Shown here piece by piece: positions 25,873 to 34,975 of a DNA stretch of 64,000 nucleotides. How positions within the stretch are numbered: the first letter of the stretch is position 1; each line of letters begins with the position of its first letter. The notes under the pieces are model-generated. The model did no database searches and was not told the origin of the DNA. It saw nothing but the letters and a program-made list of their open reading frames with translations. Origin of the DNA: MWEI01 sp964600235 (GTDB lineage: Bacteria > Desulfobacterota > Desulfomonilia > UBA1062). Where the stretch lies: the NCBI GenBank assembly GCA_964600235.1, contig CAZRIV010000018.1, positions 1 through 64,000 of the forward strand, given 5' to 3'. The translations under genes were made by a program, and so were the position numbers.

Positions 25873-25942
25873 CCCTGGCGGGCGGGTAAAAGATCACCCA
25901 CGGGATGGGGCACGCCTGGGATCATGGGATTGAGGCGGATGC

Positions 25943-26641
25943 ATGATCGTATCAGCGGCACGACCCTATTTCTGTCCGTATCCCGGCTACTTTGCCAGGA
26001 TACTTTCTTCTGATGTCTTTGTCGTTCTGGATGATGTCCAGTTTCCCCAGGGCTCCACGTGGATAACCCGCAACCGGTTCAAGAACGACCAGGGCGAGTT
26101 GTGGATGAGTATCCCGGTCATGAAAAAGGGCCTCGGCCTGCAGAAGATAGGCGACGTCAAGGTCTCTCAGGAAGAGCGCTGGCGCAGAAAGCACCTGGCC
26201 AGCCTGCAGCAGGCCTATCTCCATGCGCCCTACCGCGACGAGCACATGGGCATCTTCGAGAGACTCCTGTCCGGGGAGCAGGAGGGCATCCTCAACATGG
26301 ACCTGGAATTCATCGTGTATGCGCTTGCCGAACTGGGCAGCACCACGCGGGTCGTAAAAATGTCCGGGCTCCATGTGCAGGGCGCGGGCACAGGACTCAT
26401 CGTCGAGATCTGCCGGTCTCTGGGCGCTTCATGCTACCTCTCGCCGGACTCTTCTAGGAAATGGCTCGATGAGGCCCTGTTCGACCGGGCAGGCATCGAG
26501 GTGCGCCCGTTCAACCCCGCTTCACCCACCTATCCCCAGCTCTGGGGGACATTCATTGGAAACCTCTCGATTTTCGACCTCCTGTTCACCTGCGGGCCAA
26601 AGGCGAGGTCGGTCATGGGTATCGCCGATGGCGGTTCATGA
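25943..26641 (+). CDS. WbqC family protein
   Basis: The 232-residue product matches the WbqC family: an N-terminal PYFCPYPGYFARILSSDVFV, LDDVQFPQGSTWITRNR, and SIPVMKKGLGLQKIGDV, ending with GTFIGNLSIFDLLFTCGP. Members occur in surface polysaccharide gene sets and in many stand-alone settings, and resemble enzymes of amino-sugar modification, but the reaction is not defined. TGAGGCGG precedes the ATG. No other glycan genes are close by. Confidence 0.88.
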   Translation: MIVSAARPYFCPYPGYFARILSSDVFVVLDDVQFPQGSTWITRNRFKNDQGELWMSIPVMKKGLGLQKIGDVKVSQEERWRRKHLASLQQAYLHAPYRDEHMGIFERLLSGEQEGILNMDLEFIVYALAELGSTTRVVKMSGLHVQGAGTGLIVEICRSLGASCYLSPDSSRKWLDEALFDRAGIEVRPFNPASPTYPQLWGTFIGNLSIFDLLFTCGPKARSVMGIADGGS

Positions 26642-26674
26642 CAGGGGGCAAGGGTTTTTCCGCCTGAAAGAAAC

Positions 26675-26730
26675 CGTTACATCGTCAGATTGGAACAAGT
26701 ACCTCTCAAAGATGCTGTAACCATGTAACG
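26675..26730. promoter_or_regulatory. inverted repeat before adenine deaminase
   Basis: CGTTACAT (26675-26682) and ATGTAACG (26723-26730) are exact 8-bp inverted arms 40 bases apart, ending 34 bases before the adenine deaminase ATG. A looping operator or mRNA structure is possible; chance cannot be excluded. Confidence 0.35.
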
Positions 26731-26764
26731 ATTGCGGGTATACTCGTTTCGGGAGGGGTCAGGC

Positions 26765-28408
26765 ATGCATGACAACGTATTCGCCGTTTCGGGCAACCTC
26801 GTGGATGTGACGCTCGGGAGGATCTATCCGGCCACGGTCCATGTCATATCCGGCAGGATCGCCAGTATTGTCCCCGAGTCAAAGGAACAGGATACATTCA
26901 TCACCCCGGGCCTGGTGGATGCCCACGTGCACATCGAGAGCAGCATGCTCGCCCCTGCGGAGTTCGCGCGTGTGGCCCTCACCCACGGCACGGTCGCCGC
27001 CGTGTGCGATCCCCATGAGATCGCCAATGTGCTGGGCGTGGCAGGCATCGACTACATGCTCGGCAATGCACGGAGGAGCCCGTTCAGATTCGCCTTCGGC
27101 GCCCCTTCCTGCGTTCCGGCCACGGTCTTCGAGACATCCGGCGCCTCAATCGGCACACCGGAGGTCGCCTCGCTGCTTCAAAGACGGGAGATCACTCACC
27201 TGAGCGAGGTCATGAACTACCCCGGCGTCATCAACCGCGACCCCGAGGTCATGGCCAAGATCGAGCTGGCCAAAAGGGTGGGCAAGCCCGTAGACGGCCA
27301 TGCGCCGGGACTGCGCGGCGAGAGCCTGAAAAGGTATGTCGAGGCGGGCATCACCACGGATCATGAGACATCGGGCCTGGGCGAGGCGATCGAGAAGATC
27401 CGGCTCGGCATGAAGATCCTCATCCGCGAGGGTTCTGCTGCAAAGGATTTCGACGCGCTTCACGGCCTGATAGAGGCCCACCATGACATGTGCATGTTCT
27501 GCAGCGATGACAAGCACCCCGATGACCTGGTGAAGGGTCACCTGGACGCCCTTGTCAGGAAGGCCCTGAAGATGGGCCTCGATCCCATAAAGGTGCTCAG
27601 GTGCGCCTGCATGAACCCGGTGGTCCACTACGGCCTGCCTGTGGGCCTGCTGCAGCCGGGAGACCCGGCGGACTTCCTCGTGGTGGACAACCTTCATGAC
27701 TTCACGGTCATGAAGACGTATGTCAAAGGGGAGCTCGCAGCGGAAAACGGCAGGCCGGTCATGGACTTTGAGCGGCCTGCCGCCGTAAACGTATTTTGTG
27801 CAGAGCCCAAGGACAAAGGGGACTTCGCCATCAGGGCGTTTTCAGGTGAGGCCAATATCATTGAAGCAGCAGACGGCAGTCTCCTCACAGGATGGGTAAC
27901 CGAGTTGCCCGGGGTTGAAAATGGTCTTGTCATTGCTGATACCAACCGGGACATCCTGAAGATCGCCCTTGTCAACCGATACTCGGACAAGCCGCCTTCC
28001 ATGGGGCTGGTAAAGGGCTTCGGCCTGAGAAAGGGCGCCATCGCCTCATCCGTGGCGCACGACTCCCACAACATCATTGCCACAGGCGTGACGGACGAAG
28101 ACATCTGCCGGGCCGTGAACAGGGTCATTGACCACAAGGGTGGGCTCGCCGCCGCATGCGGCGATTTGTGCGAGATACTGCCCCTGCCCATAGCAGGCCT
28201 GATGTCGGATCGTGACGGGTGGGAGGTTGCCCGGAGATACTCATCCATCCAGCGGGTTGCCCGGGAGCTCGGCTCTCCACTGACCTCGCCCTTTATCACC
28301 CTCTCCTTCATGGCACTGCTGGTCATCCCCAGCATCAAGATGAGCGACAAGGGGCTCTTCGATGCCCGGAGGTTCTCCTTCATAGACCTTTTCATGAAAA
28401 ATATCTGA
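26765..28408 (+). CDS. ade: adenine deaminase
   Basis: The 547-residue protein is a full-length AdeC-type adenine deaminase of the amidohydrolase superfamily, converting adenine to hypoxanthine and ammonia for purine salvage. Metal-binding HVHIESSML with its HxH motif, AAVCDPHEIANVLG, DGHAPGLRGESL, and the late VAHDSHNIIATG with its second metal site are all seen. GGGAGGGG lies six bases before the ATG chosen. It is followed by the large sensor kinase gene after 133 bases. Confident by family. Confidence 0.95.
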   Translation: MHDNVFAVSGNLVDVTLGRIYPATVHVISGRIASIVPESKEQDTFITPGLVDAHVHIESSMLAPAEFARVALTHGTVAAVCDPHEIANVLGVAGIDYMLGNARRSPFRFAFGAPSCVPATVFETSGASIGTPEVASLLQRREITHLSEVMNYPGVINRDPEVMAKIELAKRVGKPVDGHAPGLRGESLKRYVEAGITTDHETSGLGEAIEKIRLGMKILIREGSAAKDFDALHGLIEAHHDMCMFCSDDKHPDDLVKGHLDALVRKALKMGLDPIKVLRCACMNPVVHYGLPVGLLQPGDPADFLVVDNLHDFTVMKTYVKGELAAENGRPVMDFERPAAVNVFCAEPKDKGDFAIRAFSGEANIIEAADGSLLTGWVTELPGVENGLVIADTNRDILKIALVNRYSDKPPSMGLVKGFGLRKGAIASSVAHDSHNIIATGVTDEDICRAVNRVIDHKGGLAAACGDLCEILPLPIAGLMSDRDGWEVARRYSSIQRVARELGSPLTSPFITLSFMALLVIPSIKMSDKGLFDARRFSFIDLFMKNI

Positions 28409-28541
28409 AATTCCGATACAGTCTGCCGGGGAGTCCTCTTGATACGCGGGAAAGTCCCGGTTCGTGAAAAGAGGGAGATGCAGGGTTCCCCCGTGAAATG
28501 CTTGATGGACTGCGAACCCGCGGTACGGGGACGGTGAGATC

Positions 28542-31500
28542 GTGCTGATACGAGCTATGGAGAGCCTTTCGGGCGGTGATCATCTCGGGTGTTTTCCCGA
28601 GGATGAAAAGGACTGTATCCGCACCCAGGTCATGTTCCTCTGCGAGGGGCTCAAGCGCTCTGAGACGTGCATGGCCGTCGGCGGTGTCCCCCACGAGAAG
28701 GCCTTCTTCGAAATCGCCCGTAAATGCGGGTATGATCCTTCCGAAGCCATCTCCCGGAACCTGCTGGGCATCAAGGGACCGCAGGATCTTTCAGGCTTGC
28801 AAGGGATGCGGGGGTATCTTGATGGGCACTTGGGCAATGACTTGGTTTTGCGCTGTGCCATCGATGTGCGATCGCTCCTTGAGCATGATCCCGATGCAGA
28901 CATAACGGCTCTAGTCAGTTTCCTCGATGAAGAATCGTACAAGGACAGAAAGGGAATCGTGCTGTGCATCTACAACAGGCAGCTCATGGAGGCCAGGGAT
29001 ATTCTCCGCGCCCTTGATTCGCACCCGCTCCTGATTATGAACGGCTCGCTCACCGTCAACCCGTACCACCTTCCCGCACACATCAAGGGGAGTGATGATT
29101 CGGCATTGAGACTTGCCGCGCACCTTGACCTGCTCGAAAGGCACACCTTGCGGCAGCGCTCGCTCGAAGAGGCGGACAGCCGGTTCCGCTTCGTGTTCGA
29201 CAATACATCGGACATACTCTTTTTCCACGACCTTGAAGGGAACTACACGGATATCCACCTGGCAAGGCAACACATCGATACCTTGAGCGAGAAAGACCTG
29301 ATCGGCATGAATATCAAGGCCCTCATGCCCGAAGAGGCCCACGGGGATTTCGACGAATACCTGGCTAAGCTGAAGACTACGGGCAAGGCCGAGGGCGTCA
29401 TGAAGATGCTGACGCCTTCGGGCCGGATGCGGTTTTTCCGGTGCAAGTCAGAGCTGGTGAAGGGCCGGGACGACATGGACATGGTCCGTGGCCTTGCCAT
29501 GGAGATCACGGGACAGGTGCGCTCCGAGGCTGCCCTGCAGAGAAGCGAGCAGCGCTATCGCGATATCTTCGACAATGTATCGGATTATCTCTTCTTTCAC
29601 GACCTGGAAGGCAATTTCGGTTTCAGCGAATGCAATGTCAAGGCCAGGGAAGACTGGGGGCTCACTGATGCCAGGCAGACAAAGGTAAACCTGAAGGACA
29701 TCATTGTCGAACGGTACCGGGAGCTCTTTGGCCTGTACCTGTCACGGGTGGTGGAGAAGGGAAAAGATGAAGGCCTTGTCCAGGTGAAGACAAAGAGCGG
29801 CGTTGAGCATGTCCTGGAATACAAGAACTCACTTGTCTGCGGTGAGGACGGACCCATCGGGGTGAGGGGCTCGGCGCGTGACATCACCGACAGGCTGCGG
29901 GTTGAAAAGGAATTGAGACGCAGTGAAGAGAAGTATCGGAGCATCCTTGAAAGCATCGAGGAAGGCTATTATGAGGTGGATCTTACAGGCATCTTCACCT
30001 TTGTGAACGACTCTTTCTGCAGGATCGTGGGATACCCCGCCCATGAGATCATCGGCACCTCCTACCGGAAGCTCATGGACGACCATACGGCACAGCGGAT
30101 ATTCCCGGTGTTCAACACGGTCTTCAAAACCGGCAACCCTGACAAAGGGGTTGACTGGGAATTGATTATTCAAAGCGGAGAAAGACGGCCTATCGAGAGC
30201 TCCATCAGCCTCATGAGGGATTCGAAAGGGCGACCGTCGGGGTTCCGGGGTGTTCTGCGCGACATCTCCCACAGGAAGGAGGCCGAAGAGCTCCATAAGG
30301 CCAAGATCAGGGCCGAGGCCCAGAACAGGGCCAAGAGCGAGTTCCTCGCGCACATGAGCCATGAGATCCGGACCCCTTTGAACGGCATCATCGGCATGAC
30401 CGAGATCGCCCTGGACACGGACCTATCCACTTCCCAGCGCGAGATCATGAACACCGTGTACCGGGAGTCGCAAAACCTGCTCGGTCTGATCAACGACATC
30501 CTTGATTTCTCCAAGCTTGAGTCCCGCAGGCTCGAGATCGAGAGCATCCCCTTCGACCTCCAGGCCCTGCTGGATGACATATCGGGCAGTTTTGCCGTCA
30601 TGGCCGTGCAGAAGGGACTGGAACTCGTCATGTACATCTCGCCCGAGGTACCGAAAAGGCTTGTGGGCGATCCCGGCAGGATCAGGCAGATCCTGGTCAA
30701 TCTGTTGAGCAATGCCCTGAAGTTCACCGAGCGTGGGGAGATCGTCCTCAAGGCGGAACTGATCGAATGCATGGGGCCACGCGCAAAGGTGCGTTTCCTG
30801 GTGAAGGACACGGGCATTGGCGTCCCCGAGGACAGGCAGGCTGCTGTGTTCGAGAGCTTCACCCAGCTGGACTCGTCCACGACCAGGAGATATGGAGGCA
30901 CCGGGTTAGGCCTGTCCATATCCAAGAGGCTCGCGGGCCTGATGGGCGGACAGATCGGCCTTGAAAGTGAACTCTCACGGGGGAGTACCTTCTGGTTCAC
31001 CGCTGTCCTTGCCCATCCCGACGAAAAGGAGGTGAGACAGAGCCCTGAAGACGTCCACCTCAAGGGCCTGCGGGTGATCGTTGTGGACGACAACGCCTCT
31101 GCCCGTTCGACCTTTGCATCCTACCTGAGGGCCTGGCGCTGCATGCCGATAGAGGCGACTTCCGGCCAGGAGGCTCTTGCCATTCTTGAAGACTCGGCCA
31201 AGTCCCCTTCCCGGATCGGCCTGGTGGTCACGGATTCTAATATGCCCGGCATGGATGGTTTCGAGCTTGCCGGACACATAAGGTCTCGGGACCTCCTGAA
31301 GGATATTCCCGTAATCATGCTCACCCCCTCGGGCAGCATCGGGGACGGGTTGAAGTGTTCCCGGGCGGGCATCCAGGGTTATCTGCCCAAACCCGTGCGC
31401 AGCGAAGAGCTCTGCAAGGTCATCAATGCAGTGCTCAAGCAGGGTTTCTGCGATGCGGAGAGAGGCCCGGGAAGGCTGGTCACCCGCTATACCCTGGCTG

Positions 31501-32318
31501 AGGAGAACAGGGCGAACGGCATACGCATCCTTCTTGCAGATGACTACCCCACAAACCAGCAGGTGGCCAAGCGCCACCTTACCAGCGCAGGCTACCACGT
31601 GGATACGGCCGATGACGGGCAGCAGGCCCTTGAGGCGTACGTACGCTCGAAGTATGATCTCATCCTCATGGACATCGAGATGCCCCGCATGGACGGGTTC
31701 ACCGCAACCAGGGCCATACGGGAAATCGAAGACAGTGCTGCGGCAGGTGCCGGGATAGAGGCGGCCAGGGGGCATACCCCCATCATCGCCCTGACCGGCC
31801 ATGCCATTGAAGGATTCCGCGAGAGATGCCTCGACGCCGGCATGGACGATTTCATAACAAAGCCTGTCCTGCGCCATGACCTCGTAGCCATGGTCGAGAA
31901 GTGGCTTCCCGGGGACGAGAGACCGGAGGCCGAACCTGTAGGCGCCCGGGGCAAGGCCCCCTGTGATTCTCCCGTGGCACCGGGGGCATGCCCGCCCATT
32001 GATTTCCACCGTGCGCTTGAAGAATTCGACGGGGACAACGTGCTCCTCATAAAACTCCTGAAAGGGTTTCTTGATGCCGTACGGGGGCAGATCGTCGTGA
32101 TCAGGAAGGCCATCGGTGTGGGCAATGCGGAGGTGGTCAGGAGGGAGGCGCATTCCATCAAGGGTGGTGCCGCAAATCTGCTGGCGGAGACATTGTCCCG
32201 GGATGCGCTCGAGCTCGAGAAGATCGGGCGCAACGGCAACCTTGAAGGGGCTGCGGATGTACTCGAGAGGCTTGAACAGGATTTTATAATGCTTGAGACG
32301 TTCGTGCTCGCACTATAA
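28542..32318 (+). CDS. hybrid sensor histidine kinase (MEDS-PAS-HisKA-REC-REC-Hpt)
   Basis: This 1258-residue protein has an N-terminal MEDS (DcmR-like) sensory domain over residues 5-195, three PAS domains (about 210-340, 340-460 and 465-590), a HisKA dimerisation domain with phospho-His 607 (AHMSHEIRTPLNG), an HATPase with NLLSNALKFT and GTGLGLSISKR, two receiver domains with Asp 898 and Asp 1044, and a C-terminal Hpt domain with His 1204 (EAHSIKGG). There is no signal or membrane segment, so it is a soluble multi-step phosphorelay. It starts at GTG after GGTGAG. The response regulator gene follows 86 bases later and is the likely output. Confidence 0.95.
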   Translation: MLIRAMESLSGGDHLGCFPEDEKDCIRTQVMFLCEGLKRSETCMAVGGVPHEKAFFEIARKCGYDPSEAISRNLLGIKGPQDLSGLQGMRGYLDGHLGNDLVLRCAIDVRSLLEHDPDADITALVSFLDEESYKDRKGIVLCIYNRQLMEARDILRALDSHPLLIMNGSLTVNPYHLPAHIKGSDDSALRLAAHLDLLERHTLRQRSLEEADSRFRFVFDNTSDILFFHDLEGNYTDIHLARQHIDTLSEKDLIGMNIKALMPEEAHGDFDEYLAKLKTTGKAEGVMKMLTPSGRMRFFRCKSELVKGRDDMDMVRGLAMEITGQVRSEAALQRSEQRYRDIFDNVSDYLFFHDLEGNFGFSECNVKAREDWGLTDARQTKVNLKDIIVERYRELFGLYLSRVVEKGKDEGLVQVKTKSGVEHVLEYKNSLVCGEDGPIGVRGSARDITDRLRVEKELRRSEEKYRSILESIEEGYYEVDLTGIFTFVNDSFCRIVGYPAHEIIGTSYRKLMDDHTAQRIFPVFNTVFKTGNPDKGVDWELIIQSGERRPIESSISLMRDSKGRPSGFRGVLRDISHRKEAEELHKAKIRAEAQNRAKSEFLAHMSHEIRTPLNGIIGMTEIALDTDLSTSQREIMNTVYRESQNLLGLINDILDFSKLESRRLEIESIPFDLQALLDDISGSFAVMAVQKGLELVMYISPEVPKRLVGDPGRIRQILVNLLSNALKFTERGEIVLKAELIECMGPRAKVRFLVKDTGIGVPEDRQAAVFESFTQLDSSTTRRYGGTGLGLSISKRLAGLMGGQIGLESELSRGSTFWFTAVLAHPDEKEVRQSPEDVHLKGLRVIVVDDNASARSTFASYLRAWRCMPIEATSGQEALAILEDSAKSPSRIGLVVTDSNMPGMDGFELAGHIRSRDLLKDIPVIMLTPSGSIGDGLKCSRAGIQGYLPKPVRSEELCKVINAVLKQGFCDAERGPGRLVTRYTLAEENRANGIRILLADDYPTNQQVAKRHLTSAGYHVDTADDGQQALEAYVRSKYDLILMDIEMPRMDGFTATRAIREIEDSAAAGAGIEAARGHTPIIALTGHAIEGFRERCLDAGMDDFITKPVLRHDLVAMVEKWLPGDERPEAEPVGARGKAPCDSPVAPGACPPIDFHRALEEFDGDNVLLIKLLKGFLDAVRGQIVVIRKAIGVGNAEVVRREAHSIKGGAANLLAETLSRDALELEKIGRNGNLEGAADVLERLEQDFIMLETFVLAL

Positions 32319-32404
32319 AATAAGGATGACTTCAAAGAAGAAGAGAATAGAATGCGCATAATGATGATGCCAGTACGGTATGGTCCGCAGGGACGGGAGG
32401 ACTG

Positions 32405-33688
32405 ATGAGGATCCTCGTTGTCGATGACGAGCTTGTCAGCCGTGAGAAGATGAAGCACATCATGAGCTCCCTGGGCGAATGCGACGAGGTGTCGAGCGGA
32501 ACGGACGCACTTAAGGCCTTCTCGGACGCCCGCAGCGAGGGCAGGCAGTATGAGCTCATCACCCTGGATATTTCCATGCCTGAAATGGACGGCACCGAGG
32601 TGCTGGGGCGCATCCGCACCATGGAGCAGGAACAAGGCATCCCGAAAGAAAACCGGGTCAACATCATCATGGTGACGGCCGCCTCGGAAAAGGACACCAT
32701 CCTCTCGTGCATCAAGCTGGGGTGCAATGACTATGTCATGAAACCGTTCAGCAGAGAGACGGTGGTCAAGAAGCTCCAGGACAAGGGTCTCGCCGGCCAG
32801 GCCGAAACGAAGTCATCCGAACCGCAGAAGGCGGGGGAGCCGGAAAAGAAGAACCCGCTTGCCAAGATCATAGCCCGCTTCAACCGGGGCGAGATAGAGC
32901 TTCCACCCATGCCGCGGGTACAGACCAAGTTCTATGCGCTGGTGAAGGCCGGGGCGAACCTGCAGGAGATCGGCGACTTGCTGAGGAAGGACCCGGCCAT
33001 CTCGTCGAAGATCATCAGCATATCGAACTCATCGTATTACAGAGGCCTGAGCGCCAACATCACGGTTGAGCAGGCGGTGAGCAGGCTCGGGCTCATTGTT
33101 ACGAAACAGACCGTTGATGCGCTTTCCAGCAGGTCTCTGTACCTGGGCACCAACCCGAAGTATGCCGAGGTGGTGGAGAAATTATGGGAGCATTCCCTCT
33201 CGTGCGCCCATGCCTGCCAGGTGATAACAGAGATCAAGGCCATAAAGCTCAGTGACGATCCCTTTACCCTGGGTCTGCTCCACGACATCGGCAAGCTCAT
33301 GCTCCTGCGCGTTTTCGGTGAGATGGAGAAGAACGAAAAGAACGGGAACACCATGGCTGATGACGAGGTGATGGGGGCGCTCGAGGCCCATCACGATAAG
33401 ACAGGCGCGGTGCTCATGAAAAGGTGGGCATTCCCTGCCGTGTTCATGCAGGTGGCACAGTACCACGACCACATGGAGGACATATCGGCCCCGAGCAGGG
33501 AGCTGCTGGTGGTTCACCTCGCCAATGTGCTCGTGAAATCCATGGGATATGGAACCCCCAATCCTGAAGGCGTCGAGCCGGAAACCCTCTCATCCGCCCA
33601 GGCCCTTGAGGTGAGCCCTGAAGAGCTGGCATCCATAAGGGAGCAGGTGAGAGAACGCATGGAAGAGCTCAAGGCTTATCTGGAGTAG
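32405..33688 (+). CDS. response regulator with HDOD output domain
   Basis: The 427-residue protein has an N-terminal receiver domain with phosphoacceptor D55 (TLDISMPEMDG), Lys in VMKPFSR, and an acidic start (VDDE). After a linker, the HDOD domain covers residues about 165-400 (LPPMPRVQTKFYALVKAGAN, GLLHDIGKLMLLRVF). HDOD proteins are non-enzymatic relatives of HD phosphodiesterases that control signalling, often in c-di-GMP and motility networks. It is directly downstream of the hybrid kinase. GGGAGGAC precedes the ATG. Confidence 0.93.
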   Translation: MRILVVDDELVSREKMKHIMSSLGECDEVSSGTDALKAFSDARSEGRQYELITLDISMPEMDGTEVLGRIRTMEQEQGIPKENRVNIIMVTAASEKDTILSCIKLGCNDYVMKPFSRETVVKKLQDKGLAGQAETKSSEPQKAGEPEKKNPLAKIIARFNRGEIELPPMPRVQTKFYALVKAGANLQEIGDLLRKDPAISSKIISISNSSYYRGLSANITVEQAVSRLGLIVTKQTVDALSSRSLYLGTNPKYAEVVEKLWEHSLSCAHACQVITEIKAIKLSDDPFTLGLLHDIGKLMLLRVFGEMEKNEKNGNTMADDEVMGALEAHHDKTGAVLMKRWAFPAVFMQVAQYHDHMEDISAPSRELLVVHLANVLVKSMGYGTPNPEGVEPETLSSAQALEVSPEELASIREQVRERMEELKAYLE

Positions 33689-33852
33689 ACTTTGACCGGC
33701 CCTTGACCGGGACGGACTGTTCTTGATTGATCTCCGGAATTATTCTGTAGGGAAATCTTATCAATCCCCTTGTCAACATGCCGGGAAAAAGATACCTTTC
33801 CCTGGTGTATGAACCGCACATCTCTGAACAGGGCTGATCACGGGAGGATGCC

Positions 33853-34917
33853 ATGAAGGTGCTCGCATTGAATTCGAGTCCGAGGATCAAGGGGCAGAGC
33901 AAGACGGAGCTCATGCTGAGCCATCTTGTAGCAGGCATGGAAAAAGCCGGGGCCCAGGTGGAAGTGATTCACCTCAGGACCAAGAACATCAGGAACTGCG
34001 TGGGATGCCTGACCTGCTGGACCAAGACCCCGGGGAGGTGCATCCACAGAGACGAGATGAGCGAGGAGCTCTTCCCCAAGTTCGTCGAGTCCGACATGGC
34101 CGTGTTCGCCACGCCGCTCTACCATTTCACCATGAATGCGACCATGAAGGCCTTCATCGAGCGCACGCTGCCGGTGCTGGAGCCCTTCATCCACGAGAAG
34201 AAGGGGCTGAGCTACCATCCGCTCCGCTCCAGGCACCCGGCCGTGGTGGTCCTCTCGGTGGCAGGCTTCCCGGAGATGTCCGTGTTCGATCAGCTCTCGA
34301 ACCACATGCGTTTCATGTACGGCAGGGGCCTTTTCGCAGAGATATACAGGCCCGCGGCCGAGGCCATGGTCCTCGGGCCCAACAGGAAGGTTCGGGACGA
34401 TATCCTTTCCGCTGTGTCCTCGGCGGGTGAAGAGCTGGCGAAGACCATGAAGATAGGCCCTGCCACCATGGAGCGCATCACCCAGCCCATCGGGGACAAG
34501 AAGGTCCTGCTGCGGGCGGCCAACATCTTCTGGAAGGCCTGCATCAGGGAGAAGATGACACCCGAGGAGATGAGGGCCAGGGGCGCTACAGTGCGGCCCG
34601 AGAGCATCGAGGACTTCGCCCTGCTCATGAAGATGGCCTTCAGGCCCGATGCCTCAGGCGGCAAGAGCGCTGTGCTCCAGTTCCATTTCAGCGGGGCTCA
34701 GACAGGCTCCTGTTATTTCGCGCTCCTGGAAAATGGCGTCGAGGAATCCATGGGGCAGGCCCCGTCGGCCGACCTGGTGGTGAATGCCCCGTTCGAGGTG
34801 TGGATGGACATCTTCACGGGCAAGACCGACGGGCAGGATGCCTTCATGAAAGGCGGCTTCAAGGCTGAAGGAGACCTGTCGCTGCTCAATCGAATGAAGG
34901 AACTGTTCGGAAATTGA
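33853..34917 (+). CDS. flavodoxin-like FMN oxidoreductase fused to SCP2 domain
   Basis: The 354-residue protein has an N-terminal NADPH-dependent FMN reductase/flavodoxin-like fold: LALNSSPRIKGQSKTELML for FMN phosphate binding, CVGCLTCW, and TPLYHFTMNATMKAFIER. After a helical middle, residues about 250-354 form an SCP2 sterol-carrier-like domain (LVVNAPFEVWMDIFTGKTDG then AFMKGGFKAEGDLSLL). The cysteines in the first domain hint at a bound cluster, as in iron-sulfur flavoproteins. The fusion suggests a flavoenzyme that acts on a hydrophobic or acyl-CoA-type substrate; this is inference. Confidence 0.85.
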   Translation: MKVLALNSSPRIKGQSKTELMLSHLVAGMEKAGAQVEVIHLRTKNIRNCVGCLTCWTKTPGRCIHRDEMSEELFPKFVESDMAVFATPLYHFTMNATMKAFIERTLPVLEPFIHEKKGLSYHPLRSRHPAVVVLSVAGFPEMSVFDQLSNHMRFMYGRGLFAEIYRPAAEAMVLGPNRKVRDDILSAVSSAGEELAKTMKIGPATMERITQPIGDKKVLLRAANIFWKACIREKMTPEEMRARGATVRPESIEDFALLMKMAFRPDASGGKSAVLQFHFSGAQTGSCYFALLENGVEESMGQAPSADLVVNAPFEVWMDIFTGKTDGQDAFMKGGFKAEGDLSLLNRMKELFGN

Positions 34918-34975
34918 AGGGCGCTTAGCTGTCCTTCGGGGGCGTATTGCCCATCAGCCGTATCGAGGTGATGGC

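Noticed and set aside
30975..32153. Minus-strand open frame opposite the sensor kinase
   Set aside because: Shadow of the receiver and Hpt domains; no ribosome binding site.
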